Assembly (NCBI RefSeq): GCF_000208745.1
Contig: NC_030852.1
Location: forward strand, 24,753,333 to 24,817,332
Direction: 5' to 3'
From: Theobroma cacao
Lineage: Eukaryota > Streptophyta > Magnoliopsida > Malvales > Malvaceae
DNA length: 64,000 bases
Part shown: one piece after another, positions 53,933 to 64,000 of the stretch
How the letters are laid out: the number at the start of each line of letters is the position of its first letter
How positions within the stretch are numbered: the stretch's first letter is position 1
Made by a program: the position numbers and the translations under genes
The notes under the pieces: model-generated
What the model was told of the DNA's origin: nothing
Databases searched by the model: none
The model's input: the letters and a program-made list of their open reading frames with translations, nothing else

Positions 53933-53985
53933 CCGAGTAGCTAAACACAAGCATGGATAAATTTGGGTAAATGCATTTAAAGAAA

Positions 53986-55253
53986 ATGGCTTACATAATC
54001 AGCCTCAGAGAAGCAACCTTGTTCTCCATTTTCATATTTATATTCTGTTCTCCTTCAATGGTTCTTTCTCAGTTTTTCAGCTCAATTCAATTGCCACCAA
54101 CAGCCAAAGGGCCCGAATCCTTTGCCTTCGAGCTTGGAACCGGACGCATTTATGTAGGTGTAGATGATGGTAGAATTCTGCAATATAACGGACCAGCCAC
54201 TGGATTTGTGGACTTCGGATACACCAGTGGAACTAGGTGATTTCCTTGCACGAAATCACTTGTATAGCTAGCTAGCCATGTCTGCACCTGCAACTGTCTC
54301 AGAATTTTCATACCTAGCTAGGTCCCCTGGCTCCTTTTTCTGGTATATATTATTCATCTATTCCCTTTGTACTACTTGAGTATTCACCCTTTGAACGCTA
54401 TTGAAGGTCCAAGGCAGTGTGTGACGGCGCTACTAATCCAGATTTGGGGCCAATCTGTGGAAGGCCAATGGGTTTGGGGTTTCATTACGCCACGAGTCAG
54501 CTGTATGTTTGTGATGCCTATGTCGGCCTCGTGGCGTTAGATTCTAGAGGAGGACTAGCAAACCTAGTATCCAGCAGTGCAGATGGAGAGCCTTACCGCT
54601 TTTGCAATGGTTTAGATGTCCACCAACTATCCGGAAATGTTTTTTTCACGGACACCAGCACTGTCTATGATCTAAGGTTCTTTCATGTTCCATGCTATTA
54701 TTTATTACATTTTGCAAAGTTATGTTTCATTATACGTAGTATATCGCTTAATTACACATACATATGTACATGTTGCAGAAATGCTTCAAAAGGATTGACC
54801 TCTAATGATTCGACAGGGAGGCTGTTAAGGTATGACCCTAATACTAAGCGAGTTACAGTGTTGCTAAAGAATCTTACGGGGCCAGCCGGGGCTGCAGTTA
54901 GCCAAGACGGAACATATGTCCTCATCTCTAACTTCAATAGTAACACAACTATGAGGTATTGGCTCCAAGGTCCTCGAGCCAACACCTATGACATCATAAG
55001 TATTCAGGCAAGGCCAAATAATATTCAGGGAACACTAGCAGGGGATTTTTGGCAGGCAGCAGCAATGGTAAAACAACCCACGCAGTCATTGGTGCCTATA
55101 GGGCAAAGGATCAGTGGGTTAGGTATTGTTACTCGAACAGTAAACTTCGAACAATGGTATGGCAATAATTTAATCAGTGAAGTACAGGAGTTCGGTGGTG
55201 CATTATATGTAGCATCGCGCTATGTGAATTTTATTGGCGTCTATAGGTTTTAA
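53986..55253 (+). CDS. Strictosidine synthase-like protein, second tandem copy, intact
   Basis: Exons 53986-54236, 54407-54676 and 54779-55253 join in phase to 331 residues, the usual size for the family. The N-terminus is a signal peptide (hydrophobic ATLFSIFIFIFCSPSMVLS, cleavage likely near residue 28), so the protein should enter the secretory pathway. The six-bladed propeller Str_synth region shows IQLPPTAKGPESFAF, VDDGRILQYNGP, CGRPMGLGFHYATSQLYVCD, DGEPYRFCNGLDVHQ, VFFTDTSTVYDLR, NDSTGRLLRYDP and the C-terminal ISEVQEFGGALYVAS. Sequons at NAS, NLT and NTT suggest N-glycosylation. Most plant members do not make strictosidine and their substrates are unknown, so I infer only a secreted propeller protein of this family. 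A start at 53971 would add five residues; 53986 aligns with the first copy. Confidence 0.92.
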
Positions 55254-57221
55254 CCATGTCTTCGAACTGTATTTATAATGGCTGCAAAATTGAAGTCTCT
55301 GATGAGAGATGGCACCCCTACCATTAAATAAAGTTTTCGTTTTCATTATTATTTATCTTTGCTTACTCAGTATACTTAGATAAAACAATGGAAAAAAGAA
55401 AATGAAAGCAATTAAGTCTCTGCTCATAAGGCTCAGTTGAAGAAATTCACAGCTTCATACAGTAACCGCGTGCAGAGACAGAATGCAGACTGAGTTACAA
55501 CTACAACTAATGATTATAATATGCATGAAGGTCCGATTTCAAAATTAAAATGCAAAACCAAGCTTAACTCATGCTGTTAAAAAAATGATGGAATAGGCTT
55601 GCATCATTTTGTCCATGAATGGAGACACCAATTTGAAAGTAATGTTCATGCCTTCCAACTGACGCCACTGTAGTAACTTGCAACCTAAGTAAAGGTGAAC
55701 TAACTCATAATACCAAAATTTTACTCTTTGAACTCCCTGTACAGGTCAAGGTACGGTGTGATACATAGAATGATGGAATATTTCATTAGGATTTCATTTA
55801 CACGCTGATCTAATGAATTTAATTAGCTAGGAAACTTATCAAACATCAATGGCTGAACCAGTTTGAAAGCTGAAATAACCATCTTTACATAAAACAGTGC
55901 TCCTTTAATGCTCCTCTTTTAAAATCACCATGCACTTGATACTTATCATTTCAAGTAGACAATTAATCCAAGTAAAACAATGCCCTCCTCGCAATGTTTT
56001 TTGTTTTTTCTTTGTCCTTATAAGAAGGAAAAGAAATTTAAAAAGATTTTAGACTCCATTTAGTTGTTATTTCTGACACTTGGATTTTCTATTCGGTTTT
56101 TGTTTGTAGAAATATTATCAAAAGCAAAATCATAATTAATTAAGCTTACTTTTTGTTGATACTTTTACTTTTTACTATTTACTATCTGCCTTTTGTTTTT
56201 TATTCATTCTTATTCATTTGTTAAAAAAAAAACAAATAGCAAAAATATCAACCAAATGAATCTTCATAATAAACAAATAATCAAAACTTAGAGCCAATAA
56301 CGTAATTAATCAATACAAATGTAAACTATCATGCATTTTGTTTATATATTTTATGTATAATTTTTCAAAAATATAGGGTGTTTTTATTAGTCTACATGAA
56401 CTATGACAGGTTTTTTCTGTTATGGCCTTTCAATGAAGTTTTCTGTTGTGTTAGTTTTGACACCAGACCTTGCCGCAATAACTGGATTCAATTAGAAAGA
56501 AAATCGACTTTTGGATTTATTTTTTTGCATCCAATTTGGATGTTAGCCATATTTACTCTGGTGGATAAATTTTAAGTTTCTTATAAAGTACCTCAAATAG
56601 CCAAAAAATCAAACCATGTATTAAAATTATTAACTCAACATCAATTTTACTTTGAACTTATAATAACCCTTCAATGCTAATTTTCCAATTCCAATTAACA
56701 TATGACACAATTTATTAAAAACTCAACAAACTCCATGCAAAGAACTCTAAGCCTTAATCCTATTCCAATAGTGATTGAAGGTGAGAATCACAAATGTATC
56801 CTTACGTCTGACCTATTCCTACTAGCTAGGCAGTTTACTAGGCTGAATATTGGTAATTTAGGTTCAGTCAACATACCTCACTTGTATATAAATGTATGAA
56901 ATGTAAAGGGCAAATTATAATCATCATCAACTTTTACATTTGCCCACTTTTCCTTCTTGATATAAGATGGTAACTTGAGACGTTTGGAACTGACTCTGGA
57001 TTAAAAACAAGCTTATCCAAATCAAATGAAAATGTAAATCTACTAGCTTACAATATCAGGAATGACTTTCAGCAAAAGGTAATGTAAACAGAAAGACAGC
57101 CAGACCAATAAGAGCAGCAAAAGTCTTTCACCAAAAAAAGAAACAAGAAGATGGGCATGAAGAGAGGACTTACACTTAACGGAAAAGCAATAACAAACTA
57201 TGCAACAAGACTGATTACATA
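55254..57221. other. Intergenic region between the strictosidine synthase-like gene and MIS12
   Basis: AT-rich with T runs at about 56000-56230. Short frames (for example 56378-56575) have no family similarity. Confidence 0.55.
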
Positions 57222-60200
57222 TTACATCTTCTTCAGTTCTGCTAGAAATTCTTGAAGATCATCCAACTTCGCATTGGCGAGGCCTACATTTCAAACAAGA
57301 AAAATGCAAAACTTACTTCACAAGACAAGCAGAAATTAGTATAATCACTGTTCAGGTGTATTGAATCAGCATAAGTTTTACCCTTCTCTTGATTCACAGT
57401 GAAGTAATCTGTAAGTGAATTGTATATCCTCTCTGCTCGTGCATGTTCCATTCTTTCCGCCTGTCTGGTCTTTAGCTTCTGCATTTTGACACGGAGTTCT
57501 GTTGCAGTTTGCACCATTTCTGCAGGAAGCATGGTTGGGAGTAAATATCATGATGAGCAGAATAATTAACTTAAAAAGGAGTGCTTCAAAAATATGAGCA
57601 GATGGTACCAATTACAAGTTCAACAATTAAGAAAAGCTGAGGCCTGAATATAGAAATGCTTCTATTGGGTAGCATTTATAATTAAAAATAGTAAGAGGAG
57701 ATGGATGATATAGCACATTCAATTTTGAACCTCCTCTATGTGAAACTGAAATGAGGAATAGAGACAGAGGAATGAAACCTGTCTTTGCAACAAAAGGTGT
57801 TACCAAGTTATTAGTTAAAACGCTTACAGCAATGTTTTCTTACCTAACTGAAGGTTCAGACCAGGCTTCAAAATAAAACTAATTCAAAAATTTGGCAATA
57901 GTAACTTGTGGGAGTGTTACAAGCTGCTTCAAACATTGATGCATAAAAGAAACTGAAAGAGCAGAAAACAATGTAGGGCCAATTTTAACTTGTCAGTGTC
58001 CTTCTGGGTAACAACTAACAAAGCAGTCCAGATAACTCAGTCAATCGCTAGATATTGAGAGCTCATTTGGTGCATAGGATGATATTGGATAGGAAAGTTT
58101 GTTATTTCAAGCAATATTTAACATTGTCTCTACTCTCTAGTCTTTAATAAATAAATAGATTGGATAGTTGGACTAGTTATCCTATGGATAGGGTTACATA
58201 ACCCTAAGAGCAAAAGGATTAATTGAATCCTAATAGGAAAATGGAAACTAAGATAAGAGCAGTTTTATTATGCAAACCACCATGCACCAAAATAAGACAA
58301 TGTAATCGTCAATTTTGTCTTGTCCTATGCAATGTGCATCATACCATATAAAACCTGAATGTTTTAGATGTGCACATTGTTTTTCAGAACAGGAAGTAAA
58401 GAACAAAGAGAATATGATCAGAACGGTTTTCTATACTAAGATCCTTGTTGTCCTATAATTTATATAATCTACAACATCTAAAACAGAACCTCATTTCTTG
58501 TGCATGCAAAGACTATCTCAGTGGATTTAATTCATTACCATATTAAAGAATATAATTAAACAGGCTACTTAAATTACCTCGGAACATGTCACGTGCAGAG
58601 GTGTCTTCATATAACTGCAACGCCTCATTAATTAGTCCCGTGTAATGCCCACTTAAAGCTGACTGTCTTTCCAATTCCTTAAGTTCACTGTTCAACCTAT
58701 CAGACTCTGCCCCAACCTAAGAAGGAAGTTTCTTTTAAACAGAGATCAATAGCAGAAAAAAATGAAAAAAGCAGAAGAAAAATTACACATAAATAAACAT
58801 TCCAGCAATATCAAGGATTTTCTCACCAATGTAAGTTTATCCCTTAATGAATCCAACTCTGCATCCACATCTGGATAAGAGAGAGTATCTTGAACCATTG
58901 AACAACTACCAGGTAACTCATCCTAGAAAGAACAATAAATGAGAGTTCGCAGTTATAACTAAAATAAAGAAAATTTTAACAAAATTATAACTATACTAAA
59001 GCAAATTTTTAATAAGTTATGTATGTAGAGTGTTTCATCTGATATTTTTCTTCTAGACTTCTACATTTCTTTAACACGTAGCAACTTGCTGATAATGCTT
59101 TTCTTCTAAAAGGCAATAATATTAATTACTATCACTGGATCTTCAGGACATGATCTTTTATCCTTTTCCCAACTTGCCAACAAAGTCAGCTGATTTTCCT
59201 CTAGTAGTTGCCAATCCCACTAAGCCACATTACTGAGATTGCAAATTTCTACGATACCATTAAAGCAATGATCCCTAAATCTCCTAAGTGAAAATTTCAA
59301 TGCTATCAATTAATATCCATTAATTCATCTATGCCATCTTTTTTATTATCACGACAGACAGTAACAAAATTTTACATACCTCAAAAGGTACTTCTAAAAA
59401 TGCTCTCAAGCATCCTAAACTCCTCTAAAGATAATATCAGGCATTCTAAACTACTAAGCTTTCACTTCAAATGATAATTAGAATATCAGCTTTCTTTTCC
59501 ATTTCTAATTTATAGTGTGAAGTGATTAGCTCTGTTATCTCTTTTGCCAACTGATTAGCCTCGATTTCATCTAGTACTCTATCTAACATTCTGTACTTTC
59601 TGTGCCATATAAGTTCCAGTGAATATCAAGTAATATATCCCAGCATGCAACAATAAAACCCATTACACAGAATAACAACCTACATTCTTGGATAAAGAAA
59701 AACCTTCAGGAACAGTGAAACAGTGGCGAAGACAGTACTTCTCCCACATAGCAAGCCGCTTATCCAAACTTGATTGGATCATATTGCGAATATAGTTGAC
59801 ACCCTAAAAATAAAAGCCAAAAACACCAGATAATTAGGGTGTAATTAGGAAAAGAGCCAAGTCTTTAGCTGCTACCATAACTAAACCAACCTCCCTCACC
59901 ATTAGAAATAAGACAAAACTTACAAAAAAAAAAAAACTCTTCAACTTTTTCCGGTATTTCCTAGCACCCCCATTAACTTTATATCATCGAGTCACCAATT
60001 TTAAACACTTAGCTTATTTTCATTCAAGGAACTTGAGAAAGACATGATTAATGAAAATTAAGACTTCTAAATTTTCAGTTTAATGCAAATTAATTTGTAT
60101 AGCAACTACTATTAACAAAATTTTGAAAAACGTAAAATATTTTTAAGCTAATCAATCAAAATTTCCAAAATTAAATAAGAACCCAGATAGAGTTCTGAGT

Positions 60201-60520
60201 AATAATAATTTTTTAAAAAAATGAAAAAAAAATTGCAGGTTACCTTGGTTAGATCTTGGGAGCGTTCGGTGCCTTCGATTTTCAAAAGTGTGGAAGCTTC
60301 TCTGCAAATTTCGCAAAATTTAAAAAAAAAAACCTTGTTTTAAGGGAAATCAAAGAAAAAAAAAAGGAAAAGACGAAGGGAAACTGAGAGAGAGATACTG
60401 GAGATAGAAATCGAAGCCATCGTTGAGGAGATCATCGACGGTGTTTAAAGCTTCGTTGATGAAAAGTTGGGGATTTAGATTCAGAGAATCGAAAATTGCT
60501 TCGCTTTCGCTGCCTTCCAT
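57222..60520 (-). CDS. MIS12: MIS12 kinetochore protein homologue
   Basis: Subunit of the MIND (Mis12) complex, which links the inner centromere to the microtubule-binding NDC80 complex. Seven exons join in phase: 60520-60399, 60301-60244, 59803-59684, 58922-58827, 58716-58578, 57519-57382, 57283-57222, for 244 residues, close to the Arabidopsis protein. The start MEGSESEAIFDSLNLNPQLF is diagnostic, followed by NEALNTVDDLLNDGFDFY, the helical LRHCFTVPEGFSLSK, DAELDSLRDKLTL and a long coiled coil (SELKELERQ; TELRVKMQKLKTRQAER), ending LDDLQEFLAELKKM. All splice sites are GT..AG. An E2F motif lies upstream, as expected for a gene of dividing cells. Confidence 0.93.
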
Positions 60521-60635
60521 TTTCGCAGTCCTCTCCTGAATCTTTTTTCTTACAAAAATGAAATGGCTCTTACTTCTTTGCTCTGTTTTTTTTTTTTTTT
60601 TAATTATAGAGTTCAAGATTATTTTCCACTCAAGA

Positions 60636-60648
60636 TTTTCCCGCCAAA
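60636..60648 (-). promoter_or_regulatory. E2F-binding site upstream of MIS12
   Basis: TTTTCCCGCCAAA matches the consensus E2F site (TTTCCCGC) about 116-128 bp above the ATG at 60520. In plants E2F/DP factors drive G1/S genes, and a kinetochore gene is a plausible target. A 13-base match in this AT-rich promoter is unlikely by chance, but binding is inferred. Confidence 0.7.
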
Positions 60649-60929
60649 TGACAATTGTGACAAAATGCATCCAGGTGTTAATGACTGAGTCAAGTCGAGT
60701 TCGAGTTTATTTAAAAATCTTGATAACGTTCTGTTTATGTATGTCTATTTTTACACAAATAAAAAAAATTAGCTCAACAACACCAAAATTATGACAATAG
60801 GTTAAATAGCATTTATCATATTTATTGATATATTTACCTATTAATTATTTTTATATTTTAAATTAATGATAATAAAAGATTTTTTAAAAAATGACATCAA
60901 AATTTGATGAAGATATGTTATCTAATGAT

Positions 60930-61951
60930 TACAAAATTATCTAATTTGACAAATGTATTTATACTAAGTTTCATAATGGTAAAGGTGTCATCATTTGTCT
61001 ATATGTGGATGACATGTTAATCTTTAGTACCAATTTAAAACAATTGAAAGACATAAAAAGTATTTTGTTCAAGAATTTTGATATGAAAAATATGGGTGTG
61101 ACAAATGTTATTCTTAGTATAAGAATAATGAAAGACAATAATAATCTAATATCGTCTCAATCTCATTACATTAAAAAGATTGTAATGAAGTATGATAAGT
61201 CAAATTATATGCCAATTTCTACACTTTATGGCTCTAACATAAGACTAATACCCAACAAAGACAAGTTAATAGTACAAAACAAATATACAAGGGTGATTGG
61301 ATGCCTAATGTATACTATAGTGCGTACAAGACCGAACATTGCTTTTGTGGTTGAAATGTTTAACTGATTTACAAGTAATCCAAGTAAAGAACATCGGTAT
61401 GTTGTCCATAGAGTTCTAAGGTATTAAAACAGCACAATGAATTATGATATTTATTATTTAGGTTTTCTTTTGGTTGTAGAAAGGTACAAAGATGCTAGTT
61501 GAAATTTAAATAGAACAAATCATACTTATACTATTGGTTAGATTTTTACAATTGGTGGGGTGTTGTTTCTTAGGGTTCCAAAAAACAATCTTGTCAAGCA
61601 AACTTCACCATTGCAGTTGAATTTATAACCTTAACATTTGCCACCCAATAAGCAAAATGGTTGAAAGATTTATTTTATGAAATTCCATTAACACCTAAAC
61701 TAGTGGCACCAATTTGACTACATTATGACAATGGAGAGACAATATCAAAGACATATAATCAAACATATAATGGTAAAGGTCGATATATTGAACTTCAACA
61801 TAGCATTTTAAGACAAAGAATTAGTAATAGTATAGTCACTATAAGTTATGTGAGATCTTTTGAAAATTTAGCGAATTTGTTTATCAAATGTCTAAAAAAT
61901 GATTTGGTAATAAAAATCTTAAAAGAGATGGATCTCAAGTCTATTAACTAA
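60930..61951 (+). mobile_element. Ty1/copia reverse transcriptase-RNase H fragment, decayed
   Basis: Reads IYTKFHNGKGVIICLYVDDM (RT active site with YVDD at about 60999-61010), then an open frame to 61367 with GCLMYTIVRTRPNIAFVV, the RT-RNase H linker of copia elements. Further on NPSKEHRY, YKDASW and KEL-type RNase H pieces lie in several frames with many stops; the last recognisable part, MGAHLDA, ends near 61985. The upstream gag, protease and integrase are absent. It is a 5'-truncated dead copy. Confidence 0.85.
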
Positions 61952-62488
61952 ATTTTCAATAATGGGAGCTCATCTCGACGCTTGTGGTCGACTTACAAAT
62001 TTTGGGTACTAACTATTTTATCATATAGATGATTGCAAGCACTAATTTATATTTTTCATTTTGAGGTGTATAGTACTTGGTTCCTGTAACGTGTAAGGTA
62101 AGATTGAACAAAACTTATTAATAGACCCGTAACATGTATATGCTAAAATACTGTAATTACGAGGTACTTTTAACGGGGGCTAGTTATGTGAGTCAAAGTG
62201 TGACTGCTTCTAAGAGTTAAAGGCTTGACTTTGACAGCACAATGAATGGATGCAAAACACAAGGCCATGAAAACGAGTTGGCAAAACTAGATACAAAATT
62301 AGCAAGAAAGCTTGTGTATGTTTAATGGCCCAACTAATCAAATGAAAAATTGATAGTTCAATGCTTGGTCAACTACTCAATTTAGACTAAAACCAACTAC
62401 ATTCATTCATTGAAAGTTCAAATCTGTGAGATATCTTCGTTTATGTACAAGATTTTCAAAGTTATTTGTATTGAAAATTTTGAAAAAT

Positions 62489-62503
62489 GATGGGGATTGT
62501 TGC
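62489..62503 (+). other. Possible polypurine tract and 3' LTR start of the copia remnant
   Basis: gatgggga (62489-62496) followed by ttgttgc resembles the polypurine tract / TGTTG LTR start of many plant copia elements and lies about 0.5 kb after the pol remnant. No second LTR or LTR end could be identified, so this is tentative. Confidence 0.3.
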
Positions 62504-64000
62504 TGTATTTTCAAAATAAACAGTTATGGCATATAATGTGACAATTGAATTATAGGTGCATTTTTACGTGAATAATTATGTCACTTGAAAAAGTGACGAA
62601 TTGAAAAAACACATATAAATCCAAAAGTTATAAGACAATTGAAAAACACCACAGCTCAAGAATTCGAATATGAAAAGCTATTTTTTTCATATTGTAGCTT
62701 AAAAGTTATGTCTTATGAAATGAATAGTTATTCTTTCATAAAGTGATTATTAAAACAATATCTTTATCTAATAATTGTTTTGTAAAATGTAGATGTATCT
62801 TTAAGACAAAGAGGTATCTTGATGAAAGGGTTGTGTTATTGAAAAAGAAACACTTACAAACTTATATAAAAAACTTGTTGTTAACCATTTTGATACACTA
62901 AAAATAAATATGATAAGAGTAGAAAAATCAAGAGTAATATAAGTGTTATGTTTTGAAAATAAATACAACCGCTTGATTTTCCCATCATCTATCAAAAGAA
63001 TTCAAATTCCTTATAATGTATTTGCTTTAGATTTTAGATTCTAAATTTGAACAACTTTGCAAACCCTTAGTTGTAACTTTATTGTATCTCTAAGACTATT
63101 TACTTAATTCCCTTTTTACATATAGAATAATAAAAGTCAAAATAAATTTTAAAAATAATATTCATTAAAAAGCTCGTTTTAAAATAAATTTTACCGATTA
63201 TTTGAATTCTATCTAAACCTCATTTGCATTAACACAAGCAATGAGTTCTTGAGCGAAATTGGCCTTAAAAATTTATGAATATCCAACAAAAGATTTCCAC
63301 TTTTGATGATTATAGCTTGATCAGGAAGCTGCATCAATAACCACACAAACAAATAGAAAAATTAAAATTTTAACAAAGAAAAGTTCAATAATCCGTGCAA
63401 TTGCAAGAATAAAGAGGTTAAAAGAAACTCCTTTCCCATAGATATAATTCACTTACTACTAAGTTAGAAAACTTTATGCGACGATTTCTTGCAAAATCTT
63501 TTTCTTATGGAAGCTAGTCGCTTTGGAAAAAGAGAGAGAAAGTAGATTGGTCATTGGTTATTCTTGTTTGCCTCGAGGAAAAGACCGCCTAATTTGGATG
63601 GACATGGGCGAAGCCTTAGATGGATCTTTTCTAAAATAAATGGGGCTCCGAGCCTCCTAATTAAACGCATGCTTGGGCTTCGGCGTATAATGCGTTGCAA
63701 TCGCGCGTGGTGAATTTTTGAATGGGCTTTTCCATCCTTGCAGTCCATCAGTTTGGTTTAGGCTTTTTCAGTTCAGCCTAATTTGGAGTTTAATTTGCTT
63801 TAATTATAGAAAATTAAGAAAAAAGTTTTCTCCTTTAAGTTTTTTAGATAAATAACGACACATAAAGAAGAAAATAAATCAGCCAAGTCACACAACTAAA
63901 GACATCACAATTTTTTCCTTTCTTTTTTGAGCGCTAGAGTAATAATCAATTAATTGAGGGAAGCTAACTTGAAAACTGAACAAAAATACACAAATTAATA
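62504..64000. other. No recognisable gene
   Basis: AT-rich sequence to the right edge. The first few hundred bases may be copia LTR. A short GC-richer piece near 63580-63730 has an open minus-strand frame without family similarity. Confidence 0.45.

Noticed and set aside
54752..54985. Minus-strand frame across exon 3 of the second strictosidine synthase-like gene
   Set aside because: Antisense shadow of a conserved coding exon.
56378..56575. 65-codon frame between the strictosidine synthase-like gene and MIS12
   Set aside because: No family similarity and no promoter or splice context; typical of chance frames in AT-rich DNA.
63551..63748. Arg-rich minus-strand frame near the right edge
   Set aside because: No recognisable domain or neighbouring exon; could be a decayed repeat.

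Overview
This is a stretch of a plant nuclear genome, almost certainly a eudicot. The genes have many introns with GT..AG borders and AT-rich introns, and they are separated by AT-rich spacers and nested LTR retrotransposons. The protein-coding genes match well-known plant families. I do not identify the species from sequence alone.

Layout. (1) 1-6467, minus strand: agmatine deiminase (polyamine synthesis), nine exons. The last exon, which carries the catalytic cysteine, is not in the window; introns hold a hAT-type MITE and a 140-bp tandem duplication. (2) 7041-7464: a 5'-truncated LINE copy with an exact 11-bp target-site duplication. (3) 7476-10865: a broken partial duplicate of the 5' half of the next gene. 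(4) 14353-21576, plus strand: an intact eleven-exon gene for a TTM1/TTM2-type protein (uridine-kinase-like P-loop domain, CYTH/triphosphate tunnel domain, coiled coil, C-terminal membrane anchor). (5) 22316-24772, minus strand: NHP2, a core protein of H/ACA snoRNPs, with telo-box and site II elements upstream. (6) 26738-50217: a nested retrotransposon complex. A Ty3/gypsy chromovirus on the minus strand (27955-48888) was hit by a 12.8-kb gag-only element (28704-41462, TSD ACCCT) and by a related solo LTR (42813-45636). The complex is bracketed by two diverged 1.2-1.3 kb copies of the same flanking DNA, and the right copy still carries the uninterrupted insertion site. (7) 50319-55253, plus strand: two tandem strictosidine synthase-like genes, the first disabled by two one-base deletions, the second intact. 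(8) 57222-60520, minus strand: MIS12, a kinetochore protein, with a consensus E2F site upstream. (9) 60930 onward: a decayed Ty1/copia fragment, then sequence with no recognisable gene.

The five intact or near-intact genes are housekeeping or specialised-metabolism genes with no evident joint pathway. I see no CRISPR array, operon, rRNA or tRNA gene and no clearly new multi-gene system. The most informative structures are the empty-site duplication around the chromovirus, the double-gag element without pol, and the partial TTM duplication. Exon borders were placed by hand from splice consensus, reading-frame phase and family conservation. They close exactly in frame for agmatine deiminase, TTM, NHP2, the second strictosidine synthase-like gene and MIS12.
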